Part shown: positions 11,406 to 22,755 of the stretch, piece after piece | How positions within the stretch are numbered: the stretch's first letter is position 1 | Layout: the number at the start of each line of letters is the position of its first letter | NCBI GenBank assembly: GCA_012845835.1 | Contig: JABAKD010000015.1 | Location: 1,243,001-1,307,000, forward strand | Direction: 5' to 3' | Source of the DNA: Undaria pinnatifida | Taxonomy: Eukaryota; Sar; Phaeophyceae; Laminariales; Alariaceae | DNA: 64,000 nt | Made by a program: the position numbers and the translations under genes | The notes under the pieces: model-generated | Seen by the model: the letters and a program-made list of their open reading frames with translations, nothing else | Told to the model about the DNA's origin: nothing | Database searches by the model: none

Positions 11406-11859
11406 TTACTCATTTTTCATACAACCACATGAACTCTTTGTATTAACGAGTACAAGCAGGGTGCGCAACCTCTTCAGGAATCGCAGTACACGTCGGTCGT
11501 AACAGTGTTGATAGCAGCAGTAATGGAGTAGTGCCGAACAATGTATACAGCAGGTACTGTCTCTTACCCTTCGTTGTCGGTATTCCGCCGGTAGGCCTTA
11601 TATAGCAGTATACCGGGGCTTACGCTTACCAGTTGCGACTGTGAATCCCGTTCGTTCCTGTCCCAGTGGTGGTTTCATAGGTGTTAGCAACGTTGTGGTA
11701 CCAGGCAGGGCTTTGCCCATAAACGACCGCTTTCATTACAACAGTGTTAAATTGTACGACTTCCTTTCAAACTTTGGAAATCGACGACAGCTACGTGGCC
11801 TCACTATTTTGAACATTCACTGAACGCTAGGTATTCCCATCCGTTGTTGTCGTTTGCAG

Positions 11860-12027
11860 AAGCCCTGCGACGCAGCCGCCGAGGGCCGCCAAGTCGGCGA
11901 GGACATAAACACGAAGTGCACCGGCGACATCAAGGTCAGTGACCTCCTGAAGAAGGCAGGCGACCACTTGCTCGATATACATCCCGCATTCCATTCCCAC
12001 GGTGCCACGAGGGCGTTCGACATCGAG
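11860..12027 (+). CDS. Internal exon of an unrecognised gene
   Basis: Bounded by a good acceptor (TTGTCGTTTGCAG, ending 11859) and a strong donor (GAG|GTACGT at 12028). The 168-bp interval is open only in the frame starting KPCDAAAEGRQVGED and ending GATRAFDIE, 56 codons with phase 0 at both ends. The residues contain DIKVSDLLKKAGDHLLDIHP, which looks helical, but no family is recognised. It could follow the zinc-finger segment at 10367-10823 through an undetected short exon, or be an upstream exon of the FAM185A-like gene, since phase 0 is compatible with a possible acceptor at 14406. Neither link is proved. Confidence 0.4.
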
Positions 12028-12503
12028 GTACGTTCTACTCTTATCTTGCGTCCTGTGTGTCACGAGTCGAGACATCCATGTCTGTCAGTGCTGTAAAAAA
12101 CATATTACACTCCTATAGACTATACTTCGAAAGTATATATAAATCTATATATCTAGTTCGCTTATCACATATGCACATCCTTACGTCTGCGGATGACATA
12201 TATATGCACCTGCCATGTGGCCTGTATGTAGAAGAAAAATAAAATAAATAGCCGAAGAACCCACGTTTCACGAGCTTGTCGACGACAAGCAAGGATGCCC
12301 AACGAGTGAGAGTGTTAGACGAGCAAACATTCTTTTATCGAACTGAAATCAAGCTAGAGATGGAACAAAGAGTGAGCATGAGTCGAGCTTATCCGCGCAA
12401 GACTGGCATAAATCGCGAGCTTGTTTCGAGATTTAAAGCCTAGACTATGCCCGCAAAAAAAAAAGCTTACCTGGTATTATCAGGAAAAAAAAAGCTTAGT
12501 CTA
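12028..12503. other. Non-coding stretch, no recognised feature
   Basis: About 475 bp including AT-rich sequence near 12110-12200 and two A-runs near 12450-12490. No exon signals of quality were seen. The last four bases (CTAT, 12500-12503) are the target duplication of the adjoining miniature element. Confidence 0.4.
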
Positions 12504-12877
12504 TTGTTAAGGACTTTATTGGGGTATTAGTCCGTTTGACCACTTGCAACAGGTTAACCAATAGCTTACCCAAACTAAGCCTTATAACACTCTCCCCCCC
12601 TGAAACGGCGGGATAGCAGGTCGGCCGGATATACGGGCGGACCTGTCAATTATCCAAGCCGTTTCATTCCCTGGGGATACCAGGAAGAGTATTTTTCAAG
12701 TTCGCCATGGGGAAATCTGAAAAAGTTTATTATGGTGGATGTGGGGATCGAACCCACGACCCAAAAACCCATGGTCTGTCGACGACGCCATTTGTTTAGG
12801 ACTTTAGTGGGGTGTTAGTCCGTTTGACCACTTGCAACAGGTTAACCAATAGCTTACCCAAACTAAGCCTTATAACA
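12504..12877 (-). mobile_element. Miniature LTR element (TRIM-like), 374 bp
   Basis: Two terminal direct repeats, 12504-12589 (86 bp) and 12793-12877 (85 bp), start TGTT and end TATAACA and differ by about three substitutions and one base. The flanks carry the 4-bp duplication CTAT (12500-12503; 12878-12881). Read on the minus strand, the right repeat is the 5' LTR. Two bases later comes a primer-binding-site-like TGGCGTCGTCGACAGACC, and the left repeat is preceded by a polypurine tract AGGGGGGGAGAG. There is no coding capacity. A 64-nt imperfect stem-loop (12602-12665, outer stem GAAACGGC/GCCGTTTC) lies beside the polypurine tract. A tRNA-like T arm is also inside. Confidence 0.85.
12733..12757 (-). 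other. tRNA-like T arm and 3' acceptor inside the miniature LTR element
   Basis: On the minus strand GTGGG-TTCGATC-CCCAC forms a perfect T arm and is followed by ATCCACCA, resembling the 3' end of a tRNA. A matching 5' acceptor strand was not found, so this is not a complete tRNA gene. TTCGATC also makes it a potential Pol III B box. Confidence 0.55.
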
Positions 12878-12968
12878 CTATTATTGGGTCAGAACTGGCA
12901 AATTGGACGAACAGACAAACTACGAGTCTGGTGAAACGGATAAGTGCGTCAGAAAGCTCTCGGAAAAC

Positions 12969-13197
12969 TACGGGGAGCATTCTGAAGAGTCTACAGGTGT
13001 TTTTGGTCGTCCCGCCGAGTAAATCGCGTATGATCAGCCAAAAATCTCAGTTCTGAGGGCCCAAAAATAATTTCCCACAATACGGGGAGCATTCTGAAGA
13101 GTCTACAGGAAGGTGTTTTTGGTCGTCCCGCCGAGTAAATCGCGTATGATCAACCAAAAATCTCAGTTCTGAGGGCCCAAAAATAATTTCCCATAAT
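12969..13197. repeat. Tandem duplication, units of 112 and 116 bp
   Basis: The block TACGGGGAGCATTCTGAAGA...AAAAATAATTTCCCA at 12969 recurs at 13081, with a 4-bp insertion and two substitutions. No function is apparent. Confidence 0.85.
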
Positions 13198-13430
13198 AGT
13201 TGGTATAAGGCCCTAGTAGTGCTGCCAGACAACCAGACGCACATGTACACCCGAAATGGGGGCGGGCATGACCATTTATTTTATGCTCGATTTTCCTTGT
13301 TATGCTCTCACATAAGCTATTTGGCATGTTGGCTACGCTCGCTCGGACATGAAAGCTTTTCCATAATAAGCTCAAAAAGCCAATATTAGCTAAAAGAGAT
13401 GCTAGCTTATTGGGTAAGGCCCTATAACCA
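13197..13430 (-). repeat. Dispersed repeat family Rep3, minus-oriented copy
   Basis: Related in reverse orientation to 30866-31084: shared blocks include GGGTGTACATGTGCGTCTGG, CATGCCCGCCCCCATTTCGG and AGCGAGCGTAGCCAACATGC. It ends in GGGCCTTACCCAATAAGC (minus strand), a terminus also seen at 30255. Confidence 0.75.
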
Positions 13431-13487
13431 AGAGCCCTTGGGTAGGGATGATCTTGAAGGATTATAGTGATAAGGAGGCGGTGCAAT

Positions 13488-14170
13488 CTAGGGAATAGGG
13501 ACTTGTATTGTCAAGCAGTACTGCTACTATTAGTAGCTGCACTTCTTCTGTTGTACTGCATGCCATGCTGCACTTGCTGCATGCGGCGCACTCTCGGTGA
13601 AGGGCCCCCAACAACAACCAAGAACCAATATGAGCTACTGGTACACCATACAGACGTGCCGACAAGCGCACGCAATGACCCGTTTAGACCTCAAGAAGGT
13701 AGAGTGAGCCCTCTTCGCTTCGCTTCTGGCTCTCCACAGCCATCCTCATGATCACGGCTGGTCATGATCAACCAGCACTCCATCCGCATCGTACCAGTCT
13801 CCAGCATACATACCAGATACCAGCTGCCATCCATTCTAGGGAATAGGGGCTTGTATCCACAAGCAGTACTGCTATCAATAGTAGCTGCACTTCTGTTGTA
13901 CTGCTGCACTTACTTGCTGCATGCGGCGCAATCTCGGTGGAGGGCCGCCAACAACAACATCCAAGAACCAATATGAGCTACTGGTACACCATACAGACGT
14001 GCCGACAAGCACACGCAATGACCCGTTTAGACCACAAGAAGGTAGAGTGAGCCCTCTTCGCTTCGCTTCTGGCTCTCCACAGCCATCCTCATGATCACGG
14101 CTGGTCATGATCAACCAGCACTCCATCCGCATCGTACCAGCATCCAGCATACATACCAGGTACCAGATAC
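13488..14170. repeat. Tandem duplication, two units of about 347 bp
   Basis: TCTAGGGAATAGGG at 13488 recurs at 13835. The units share AGCAGTACTGCTA, ATGCGGCGCA(C/A)TCTCGGTG, the CGACAAGC(G/A)CACGCAATGAC block and GGCTCTCCACAGCCATCCTC. Frames are not conserved across the units. The block lies 5' of the FAM185A-like gene. Confidence 0.85.
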
Positions 14171-14480
14171 AAGTACCAGCTACCATCTTCATTCCTGTCA
14201 CCAACCGGAATCGGTTGTGCCGCCCGTCGCTCCGCCGCTCGCTGCTCGTTGCTCGTTTCTCCCTACTGCCTCCCCTGCTCCCTTGGTAGCTTTTGCTCTG
14301 TCTTACTGGCACTGCTTCTACCTGCTAGGACTCCGAGGTACTGCTGTTTTATGGTAACTGGCAAGGCCGCATCACCCGACCATCCATCCGCATTGCAACC
14401 GTATGCAGGGTGCATGCAGGGTTGTGCCGCTGCTCCCACGTCCGCTCTCAGCTCTTCCTCAAGATAAATCCTTCCCCGTA

Positions 14481-17400
14481 ATGTGGTTGAGCAGGCTGAG
14501 GCTGTCGCGGGTGTCGATGCTATCTAACTCGCGCATGCCGCGTCGTGTACGTGGGGGGCGTCTGTATCTGTCTGCGAGTACAGCCGTGGAGATAGACAAA
14601 CCAGCCCACATCGGTCAGGGCGGGCGTCTTTCGGTCAGCATGGCCAAGGCAACAGGAAGAATAAAGGTCACCACACAGTGGAAGGACGCCTGCGATATCA
14701 AGTTATTCCGACTGCTGCCTGCAATGAAGACGGTCAAGAGTGGCGGGGATCACAATTACTATGACGATTATGGCAAGGAGATGAAGGACGTGAAGGAGGT
14801 GAACATGATGAACCTGGATGCTGATACGTTTGGTTGGTCGCTAAAGGTTGACGAGCCTTTGCAAGAAATATCACTTGTCCATGACCAAGAATGGTCTACT
14901 ACGGGGGACGATGCAGATGCAGATGCAGATGCAGATGCAGATGGCATAGGGAGCTATCTTATTGAGGCCATGGTTCCGGAATTATTTTCCGTCGACTTGT
15001 TGCTAGGGCACGGCAGCATTTCCGTGTCTAAGAAGATGAAGGGCGACTGCCGAATCAATGTGCACGAGGGCGATATTGACGTGGGCGTTATTCGAGGAGA
15101 GGGCATTGCACTATCAACAGGCAGCGGGAGGGTGACCGCGGACGAGCTCGAAGGCAAGGTGGATATCGCCGCTACGAAGGTCAGAGCAACTGTCATTAAT
15201 ACTGCTTTACTGCTTGTAGGTACTTGTACTGCTGCTGTATCGTAATTGGACCTTGTACCTTGCATGTATACACTGGACCTCCGCTGGCCTGCCAGACATA
15301 CAGGGGGTACACAGAAAGTTGCGTACACCCCAAAAGTTAACTCACACTACAAGTATGACACTTGAAGTCTTGAGTGTTTCATGCATACTGCATTCCACAA
15401 GTGTCTTTTTTTGTTCCCTCAATGCGGGTTATACAGTTTCCGTGCGCAAAACAAGGCTGAACGTCTTTGTCCTGTTGACCCTGGCCTTGGCAGGGGAGTC
15501 ACCGACCTGTATCCTTCACGAGGGCATACACACCCCGTAACTCGCGCGATCGGAGTATCACACGCAGCTTGCAAACCTGAGTTTTGATCAAAGATCATTT
15601 TTGGTCGATCTCACAGCTGAAGTGATTTTTTTTAGGGCTGGGTACTGGCTGACTCAGTATCGATTATACTGCGGTAAAAATCCGAAGGACGCGCCAGCTA
15701 GCGTTGGGTTGCGAAAGTAACTGTGTTAAATCGATATACGACGCGTATGAAAATACGTGGAAGTGTGGTGAGCTTAAGCTTTATTTTTCCCCATCCGCCG
15801 GAGGATAAAAGAAAAAAAAAAGTAAAAATCAATCAGCATACTAGACTGCAAGTAGTATAGTCTACTGGCCGAGCCCAAAAATACGCATTTTCGCTTCATT
15901 TCCCATCACAATCTGGGCTCAAAACTGTATTGGCCGGGGGTGGTTGCGGTCATTTACTCAGACAAAATCAAGAAAAAGTCAAGAGATATGTATGCAACTT
16001 GTGGCGATGATGTGACATTCTTTATGTTGTTGGTGTTCGCGCAAGTGCATTATACATCGTTCTGACGTATCATATCATATTTAATGCTCAATATTTACTG
16101 TTACTCCACCATCACTCCTATACCCTCGGGGCACAGGGTGGTAGGCTCTCACCAGAAAACAAAACCCAGAAAAACACAGAAACACGAGAAACAACCGAAA
16201 AACAACCCAAAAAAACGAAGGAACGCTACTCGTACATGTAGTAACCGGTATCAGGTATCAGGTACTCAACGCAGAGAAAGATCCAAACATTGAAAGAGTG
16301 AAAGGAAGGAACGCGTGAAAAATCTCAACAGCCGGGGGGTGGTGGACATCTTTTAGCGTACAAGCAGGGAACAGCAGGGAACAGGCGAGAGGAAGAAACG
16401 CGTGGTGCATTGTAAATCGTTCTGACGTATCATATCATATTTAATGCTTGATATTTACTGTTACTCCACCACCACTCCTATACCCTCGAGGCACAGGGTA
16501 GTAGGCTCTGACTAGCAAACAAAACCAGAAAAACACAGAAAAAAAAACACGAAAAACAAACGAAAAAAAAAACAAAAAAACGAAGGAACGCTTCTCGTAC
16601 ACATGTCCGGTATCAGGTATCAGGTACTCAACGCAGAGAAAGATCCAAACATTAAACGGGTGGAAGGAAGGAACGCGTGAAAAATCTCAACAGCCGGGGG
16701 GTGGAGGAGATATTTTAGCGTACAAGCAGGAAACAGGCGAGAGGAAGGAACGCGTGGAAAGGAGCAAAACGGGGGGCGGGGGCGGAGATCTTTCAGCGAA
16801 CACAACAAAACTACCCCCAAAAAGTTATGAGTGGACATCAAAGAAAAAAGGAAAGAAAGCGGAGTTGACAAAAAGACAGCATGGAAATACAGACAAGCAG
16901 CTATAGGATACACCACAACGCCCCAGCATATACCAGATATCTACAACAACAAAAATACACGAAAGTCTGTAAAAAAAGAGATCAACACCCTGAGAGGGAA
17001 GAGAGGGGAGGAAGAGAGGGGGGGGGTAGGAGAAGTACGCTGTAACTCCTTCGCCAACATTGGGTGGGTTTCCGTTCTATAATATGGCGTTTTTAGTGGA
17101 CGTACGTCAACTAAAAACTACTGGCGAATATACTGGCCGGGTCAATCAGTAGATTCATACTGCCAGTAGATTACTACTGCCGGTACATACTGAGCCAGTG
17201 CCCAGCCCTAGTATTTTTTCATTTTCTAACTATATACATTGCTTTATGCCGTGGTACCTGCGTACAGTATTAGTAACACACACGTACCGCGCTACTACTT
17301 AGACAGAGATCTACCAGGTACTTGGCAAATAGAAGCCGTACTAAAAACCCCGTGCAGTGCAGTAATGGTGATGTTTTAAAACAAGCGTGCTCAGTACAGG

Positions 17401-20252
17401 CATTTATGGTATGCTACAGCAGTTCCTTGTACCAGGCAGTCCGTTATAATGATATGATACGTACGGCGATGTTCAGGGCAGGTAGAAACGCGTAGTATAA
17501 TATCACATCATAGACGATATCATTTATTTTCTCTTTACCTTTCGAGCCGTCCATGCAGCAGCTCCAGTTCGTTTATATGGTGTCAAGTTCCAATCACCCC
17601 CCCTCCCCTTCTCCGCCGCCCCCATCATCGCTTTAAACCTATTGTAGCATCACGCGTGCAGTAAGCTCCTATTCATTTTTGCGACCTCAAAATGTTGAAA
17701 AATGCCCCCCTACAAAAAAAAAACGCGCTTCCCTCACCGGTCATACGACTGTATGCATAGTGAGCTGGTGCGTTCCACAGCCGTCAGATTTTGCCCCCCT
17801 CAAACTGGTTTTATAGTTTCCTTGCACAGATTGATCAACATCACCCCGTAGACCCTGGTAAAAGCTAGTTCCAAGGGGAGATGTCGACCTATAGCTTTCA
17901 TGAGGACACGCCCAACAACACGCGCGATCGGAGTATTACACACAGGTTGCAAAGATGAGTTTCGATGAAATCTTAATCTTCGATCTCACAGCCGTAGTGT
18001 ATTTTGTGTTTTTTTAGTAGGTGTTTTTTACCAGGTGCCAGGTACGTGGTAATACGGTGGCCGACTCGATCTTCGAAGGAATACAAATACTTATGCTGTG
18101 AGGTGCTCGTACCTGTACTTTGTACGAAGTAAATGTCACCATGAATTGCTCCTTTCCGGTTTTACGCTTCGAAATATGGCGGAATCTGTGTCCACGCTGT
18201 TTTTACAGCAGTTGCAGCAAGCCTGGTATCATGCATACTACGTACCTGGTAGTACGTAGTGTCAAAAGGCCTGCAAGGTATGTTGCCTGTGGGAAGCACA
18301 CGGCAAACATGGGTTATTATGTACCGAAGCGAAATGGAGGGTTTTCCATGAACATTGGGAAGGATTACAATGCAAACTGCCATCGACCTCACTCCTATCT
18401 CGATGCTTGAGGCCGAGCTTTGGTACCAAAACGAGTGCATCAACGACTGCACTGTACCTGGTATGGGTCCTTGTTGTAGGTTTTCGCAACACTGATCAAC
18501 GGAGCTGAGGTTGACATCGATGCCAGCGGCGAGAAGTGTTTGGTGAAGATTGGAGGGTTATATTCTTCAGCAGCCCAAATAAGGTCAGCAGGGGATGTGG
18601 TGATTTCGGCATCCCATGGCCGGCTCAAAGTGGACACAGCTGGCTGTATGGGTGCTGTTACTCTTTCCAGCGTCAACGGAACGGCTGACGTATCCACAGG
18701 TACAACCATACCACACACCAGTAAATGAATATTCACGTATGCCAGGTTCCTTGTGGATATCATTCTAGGATCAAAGCGGCAGGGCGTGTCTCGCGCTGCC
18801 GGTCCTCAAGGTCAGTCGGTCTCGAGCTGTACTGGTATCCAATCATAAGCTAAACAAGCTGATTGTACCTGGTAAGGCCACACCAGTATTGTAATCGCAA
18901 ACCTGGTTGGCAAGAGTCGAAAACCAGTCTGCAAGTGCGTAGAAAACTCTTGCGCTCTAATGGTAAAATCATTACTACTGCCTCCAGACGGATACAAGTT
19001 GGGTTTGCATGGTCTGGCTGTTTCTACACTACACGCTATTATACCTGATACCTGCTGATACCAGTATTTTATTTAGCTGATGGGGTGTTAAATCTACTAA
19101 CACCGTGCCGGCATTGCTTTACATCTGACCTATCAGTCTGACCCCTTCGATGTTCAGGTGAAGGTGGCGCTCACGTGCACGTGGACGTCCTGGAAGAAGG
19201 AACAAACAGCCATGTCAGGTACTCCGTCACCCCAACAAGTCACTCTTTGGGGTTTCTGCACTGTCTGAACGAGTACATCGCCGCGAACTTTCCTGCGTGA
19301 ACGTGCGATATTTTTGCCAGGGACTCATTATATACCCCCCGATCATCGTTCAATTTTCAAACGCACCGATGAGTGTACGTTCATAGAGCATTACAGCTCC
19401 TTGTGCTTGTTGTTAGAGCTTCCTTCGAGGCACGAGCAGAAAATATCGTTCACGGGGAAAGTACTCCTTGTCGTTGTTCATCACGCTTTCGTTCCTCCCT
19501 GCCCGTACTTTTTGTAGTGTGATACCAGCTTCCAGGTGCCAGACACCAGTTACTAGCTATCAATAGTATACGACCTGACCTTGTCCAACCGAATAGCAGT
19601 TCTTGCGGAGGTGAGCCCTGCGCTATTAATTGGTGATCCTCGTCTCAGTGGCTGACCGCACCGCTAGTGGTGTCCAGCAGTGTTTACCTATTCCGATGGC
19701 GATAGGAGACCATGAATCCTTTATTTGCTATTTATCATGAGCCCGCAGCGCACCATCGCAATCAGGTTTGCCTACGCTACAGAGCTACATAGTAACTGCT
19801 ATTCTACGAACGTTTTGAAATATCTACGTGTTTAAAGGCGCATCCATCTTGTTGTGTTGCATGCTATTAGGTCCGACAAAGGAGACGTAATTGTGTCCAT
19901 GTCCCGAGAAGTTCATGCTGACATGGTCATCACGGGAAACATTGCCCAACTCCCGCCGAGTTTTGAAGGAGACATCCAGACAATGAAGGCTGTGGGTACC
20001 ATCAACAGCTCCGAGACGAGGTCCTCTGTGGGGGTACGATACAGCGGACAGGATTCAGGACAGGGCAAGATTGACCTGGCTGGGGCACGCAGCCAGTCGC
20101 TGCGACAATTTTTCCCGGCGGGCGTAGGGAGTACCGCGCGTGCTAAGTTGTCAGTTTCGGCAATCAAGGGCTCAATCGGATTGGAGACCATCAGCTGGGC
20201 CGATAATATCGCCCGCAGATTCACACGAGAACATAACTCAACCGAGAAATAA
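14481..20252 (+). CDS. FAM185A-like protein with DUF4097-type beta-repeat region, four exons
   Basis: Proposed exons are 14481-15179, 18480-18699, 19158-19218 and 19871-20252. They join in frame (699+220+61+382 = 1,362 nt, 453 residues plus stop) and every junction has GT donor and AG acceptor. The N-terminus MWLSRLRLSRVSMLSNSRMP is Arg/Ser/Leu-rich without acidic residues, as in mitochondrial targeting peptides. The rest is repetitive beta-strand sequence typical of the putative-adhesin DUF4097 fold, for example GDVVISASHGRLKVDTAG and SDKGDVIVSM, and matches the FAM185A family in order and spacing. A (GATGCA)n tract at about 14910-14944 encodes an Asp-Ala repeat. Intron 1 (3.3 kb) holds RepA copies and a DNA transposon. 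The cellular role of FAM185A is poorly known. The 5' end is the least certain part: the frame is open from 14358 and an upstream exon is possible. Confidence 0.75.
15395..15632 (+). repeat. Dispersed repeat family RepA, copy 2
   Basis: Same order of blocks as 9583-9815 (CCTGTTGACCCTGG, GCGCGATCGGAGTATCACAC, GATCTCACAGCTGAAGTGA). The copy is cut at 15632 by the DNA transposon, and the T-rich RepA tail appears to resume at 17211 (GTATTTTTTCATTTTCTAAC). Confidence 0.7.
15633..17210. mobile_element. Non-autonomous DNA transposon with GGGCTGGG termini, hAT-like
   Basis: Left end TAGGGCTGGGTACTGGCT with CTCAGTA after a 2-base insertion; right end, read inward on the minus strand, TAGGGCTGGGCACTGGCT followed by CTCAGTA. 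These terminal inverted repeats start like those of many hAT elements. The target duplication is not exact (T-rich left flank, GTATTTTT on the right). No transposase fragment was found. The interior contains a 360-bp tandem duplication (about 16041-16760, units beginning near ATCGTTCTGACGTATCATAT) and A-rich runs. It lies in intron 1 of the FAM185A-like gene, interrupting a RepA copy. Confidence 0.65.
17773..18010 (+). repeat. Dispersed repeat family RepA, copy 3
   Basis: Runs from CCACAGCCGTCAGATTTTGC to GATCTCACAGCCGTAGTGTA, colinear with copies at 9583 and 15395. It lies in intron 1 of the FAM185A-like gene. Confidence 0.75.
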
Positions 20253-21770
20253 AAGCATAATGTGAGCAGGCAATTTTGCGATGTCGCACATGCGTTGCGT
20301 ATGTCGACATTAACCGTCATATCGTAAAGCTTCGGCAAGCTGTCCGAAGACCCGCCTTCACATGGACCGGCCGTGAACATACTGATAACGCAATCGTAGC
20401 TCAGTCGTTCAGTGAAGCTCGACATCAGCGTCAAGAACTAAGGGCTTAACTTCATTGGCTATTTAACGTTATCACCGTCGTGTGCACTGCGGTTGAATGT
20501 GACAATAGGTATCGATGTACCGAAAGACCGAAACAAATAATATCCTCAACGCTTCTTGCACAGGTTACCCTGCTTCTCCGAAGGGTGCATCTCCCGCGAC
20601 TATGTACTTGTGCCTGGTAAATGCTCGTTCCTCTCTTGTTTTGTACCAGGTACACAATCCGCTGCGACGACGTTTCTTCGCCCACAATGGTTCCCGCGAT
20701 ACCGCACAAGAGTCAGTAGACCTCGTATGCAACGCCGACTGATCACGCGCATGGGCTCCACAGCACCTCCAGTGCCCTTGCATCCAGTGCCATCTCGCAA
20801 TGGCACTAACCGACTGCTGAAAACGGTGCAAGGGTCGTGTACATACCTGGTATGCTGTCTTGCGGTTTTTATTTCGGAAGGTGCTAATTTCTTGCTTGTT
20901 GCCATAACATGCTGTTGGTAAGCACAAGTCGTGGCTCTCGACTGGTTCCACGCTCAACAATCCCGCCTCGTGATGCTGCCCAACAATCACCGTGTACTCG
21001 CACCACCCCAGGTGAATGTTTGTCTATGGCTACAGCCAGCACCACGCTCACCCTTTAAAAGAGGCTTTCGGCGCTTCTTGGCCCCCTTTCATTATTCCAA
21101 TGCGTGCGGGCCCATCCTGTTCCTCGCTGGTTCACTGGTTCGTACCAGAACGTGCTTTCCAGCTGTTATTACGATGTACTCGCCATCCGCCAGCGCACAC
21201 ATTCAGTAATGATGTCAAACATCCGATGTTCGGCGTTAACACAGCAGGGCGATATATCACAACGGGCAGCAGGTGTGCCCATGCAACACCTGTACCCAAA
21301 CCCAGTAACACAAGCGCAATTAAGAAGTGCATTGTTCGCCATATTCATTTCCTGGAACCCTTGCTTAACTACTGGTGTGACAGTGCATCGTGAAACGCCA
21401 CCCGATTCCCAACAGAGGAAGCAGCTGTTGCCACCATGTTAAGTCGGACGGTCGTCGCGATATACCTGGGGCCAGGTATAGCTCAACGTCACCTGACATT
21501 GGGAAAATGACATTGAGAAGGGCCAAAAACCAGGTCAGGATTCAGTCATACAAGGGCTCCGCTTCGACGACGGTTAACGCCGCCCGTTACGCTCGCGCAA
21601 GGAAAATTATAACAAACTGTGGAGAAGGCAAAAATAAGAATCCCATGCTTGGTGCAACTAGCGATTTCACAATGCCACGAGCCAGTTGTGCAGACAGCTG
21701 ATTGCCCTGTGCTGTGCTATTTGCTTGCTGACGATGTCACGTTCTGATTGGCAGTACGGGTGTAATTTCC
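20253..21770. other. 3' flank of the FAM185A-like gene, no gene recognised
   Basis: About 1.5 kb containing the 3' UTR and intergenic DNA. Open frames of up to about 140 codons occur on both strands but show neither family motifs nor paired splice signals. Several TACCAGGTA/TACCTGGTA words are present. Confidence 0.4.
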
Positions 21771-21795
21771 GGGGGGGGGGGGGGGGGGGGGGGGG
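21771..21795 (+). repeat. G25 homopolymer
   Basis: Twenty-five consecutive G residues, the longest homopolymer in the window. The exact length is likely to be uncertain in any assembly. Confidence 0.9.
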
Positions 21796-21879
21796 CATGA
21801 AGACGACCGAGGGAGGACGACCAAACGAAAAAAGAAAAGACAAGTACACACGAACATACCGGTACCTGGCGCCTGATAC

Positions 21880-22205
21880 GTGGAACCGATGTACGAAAGA
21901 AAGCAAGAGCAACACGGCACAACACCGCACGGCACTGCACGGTGCTGCGCTGCGCTGCTGAGCTATAGCTGAGCGGAGCTGAGCTGAGCTGGGAGTGTAA
22001 TCTTTGTGATTCAACAACATAGTACGTACAAACCTGGTGTACCGGCCACTGGTATGATACATACTTCGAATGACACCTGTACGAAAGAGTGAATAAAGCA
22101 CAGCATGGCACATCACGGTACAGCATCGCACAGTTCAGCACAGCAGGGCACGGCAACGCACGGCGCTGCGCTGAGCTGATGAGCCAAGCTGAGCTCAGCG
22201 GGGGC
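21880..22205 (-). repeat. CAGCGC/GCACGGC-rich repeat, two inverted diverged units
   Basis: Two blocks, near 21905-22000 and 22090-22205, carry GCACGGC/GCACAGC strings followed by GCTGCGCTGAGCTGA. They look like reverse-oriented, decayed relatives of the CAGCGC and TATA-containing repeat families at 54-55 and 63-64 kb. Confidence 0.5.
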
Positions 22206-22755
22206 CTGGCTGAGACCTGGTATGATGACTTCGTATTCAACTTTTGCAAACAAACAAAAATAATGAGTAAAGAAAAGAGGGAAAAATCCAGAATCGAGTT
22301 GGAAAAAGCCCAATCTGAAGGAAACAGTTGAAAAGTCAAGAAATAACTAGAAAAAGCAACTTCCACAAACAGCAAAAACAAGAAAGAAGATAAAAGAGTA
22401 ATTAAACTGGGAAAACAAATCAAAAATCGAGTTGGCATACACCAAAAGTAGAAGCAAACAGTTTAAAAATCAAGAAACCAAAAAAAAAAAGGGGGGAAGG
22501 AAGAAATCAAAGAAAAGCTGGACCGTTCCGCAAGTGATGGAAGGAGGCGGTGTTCAAGTGGGAGGTCTTCAGAGGCCAGAGATGTACCAACCGAGCCCAC
22601 TTAGCAAAAAGACAAGAACAAACTAAGTGTACACAAGGCGCTTCGCCCGCCGCGGGCGGTATTCGCCTCCCGCTACGCTCGCTCAGGAGTAACAATACAA
22701 TAAATAATGTGAAGCGGACAGAGGTTCACGACTGATGGCGTACGCAAACTGGCAG

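Noticed and set aside
12733-12790. Complete tRNA gene on the minus strand
   Set aside because: T arm and 3' acceptor are good, but no matching 5' acceptor or D arm exists, and the segment sits inside a miniature LTR element.
19913-20434. 173-codon minus-strand open frame
   Set aside because: Antisense to the last exon of the FAM185A-like gene; no independent support.
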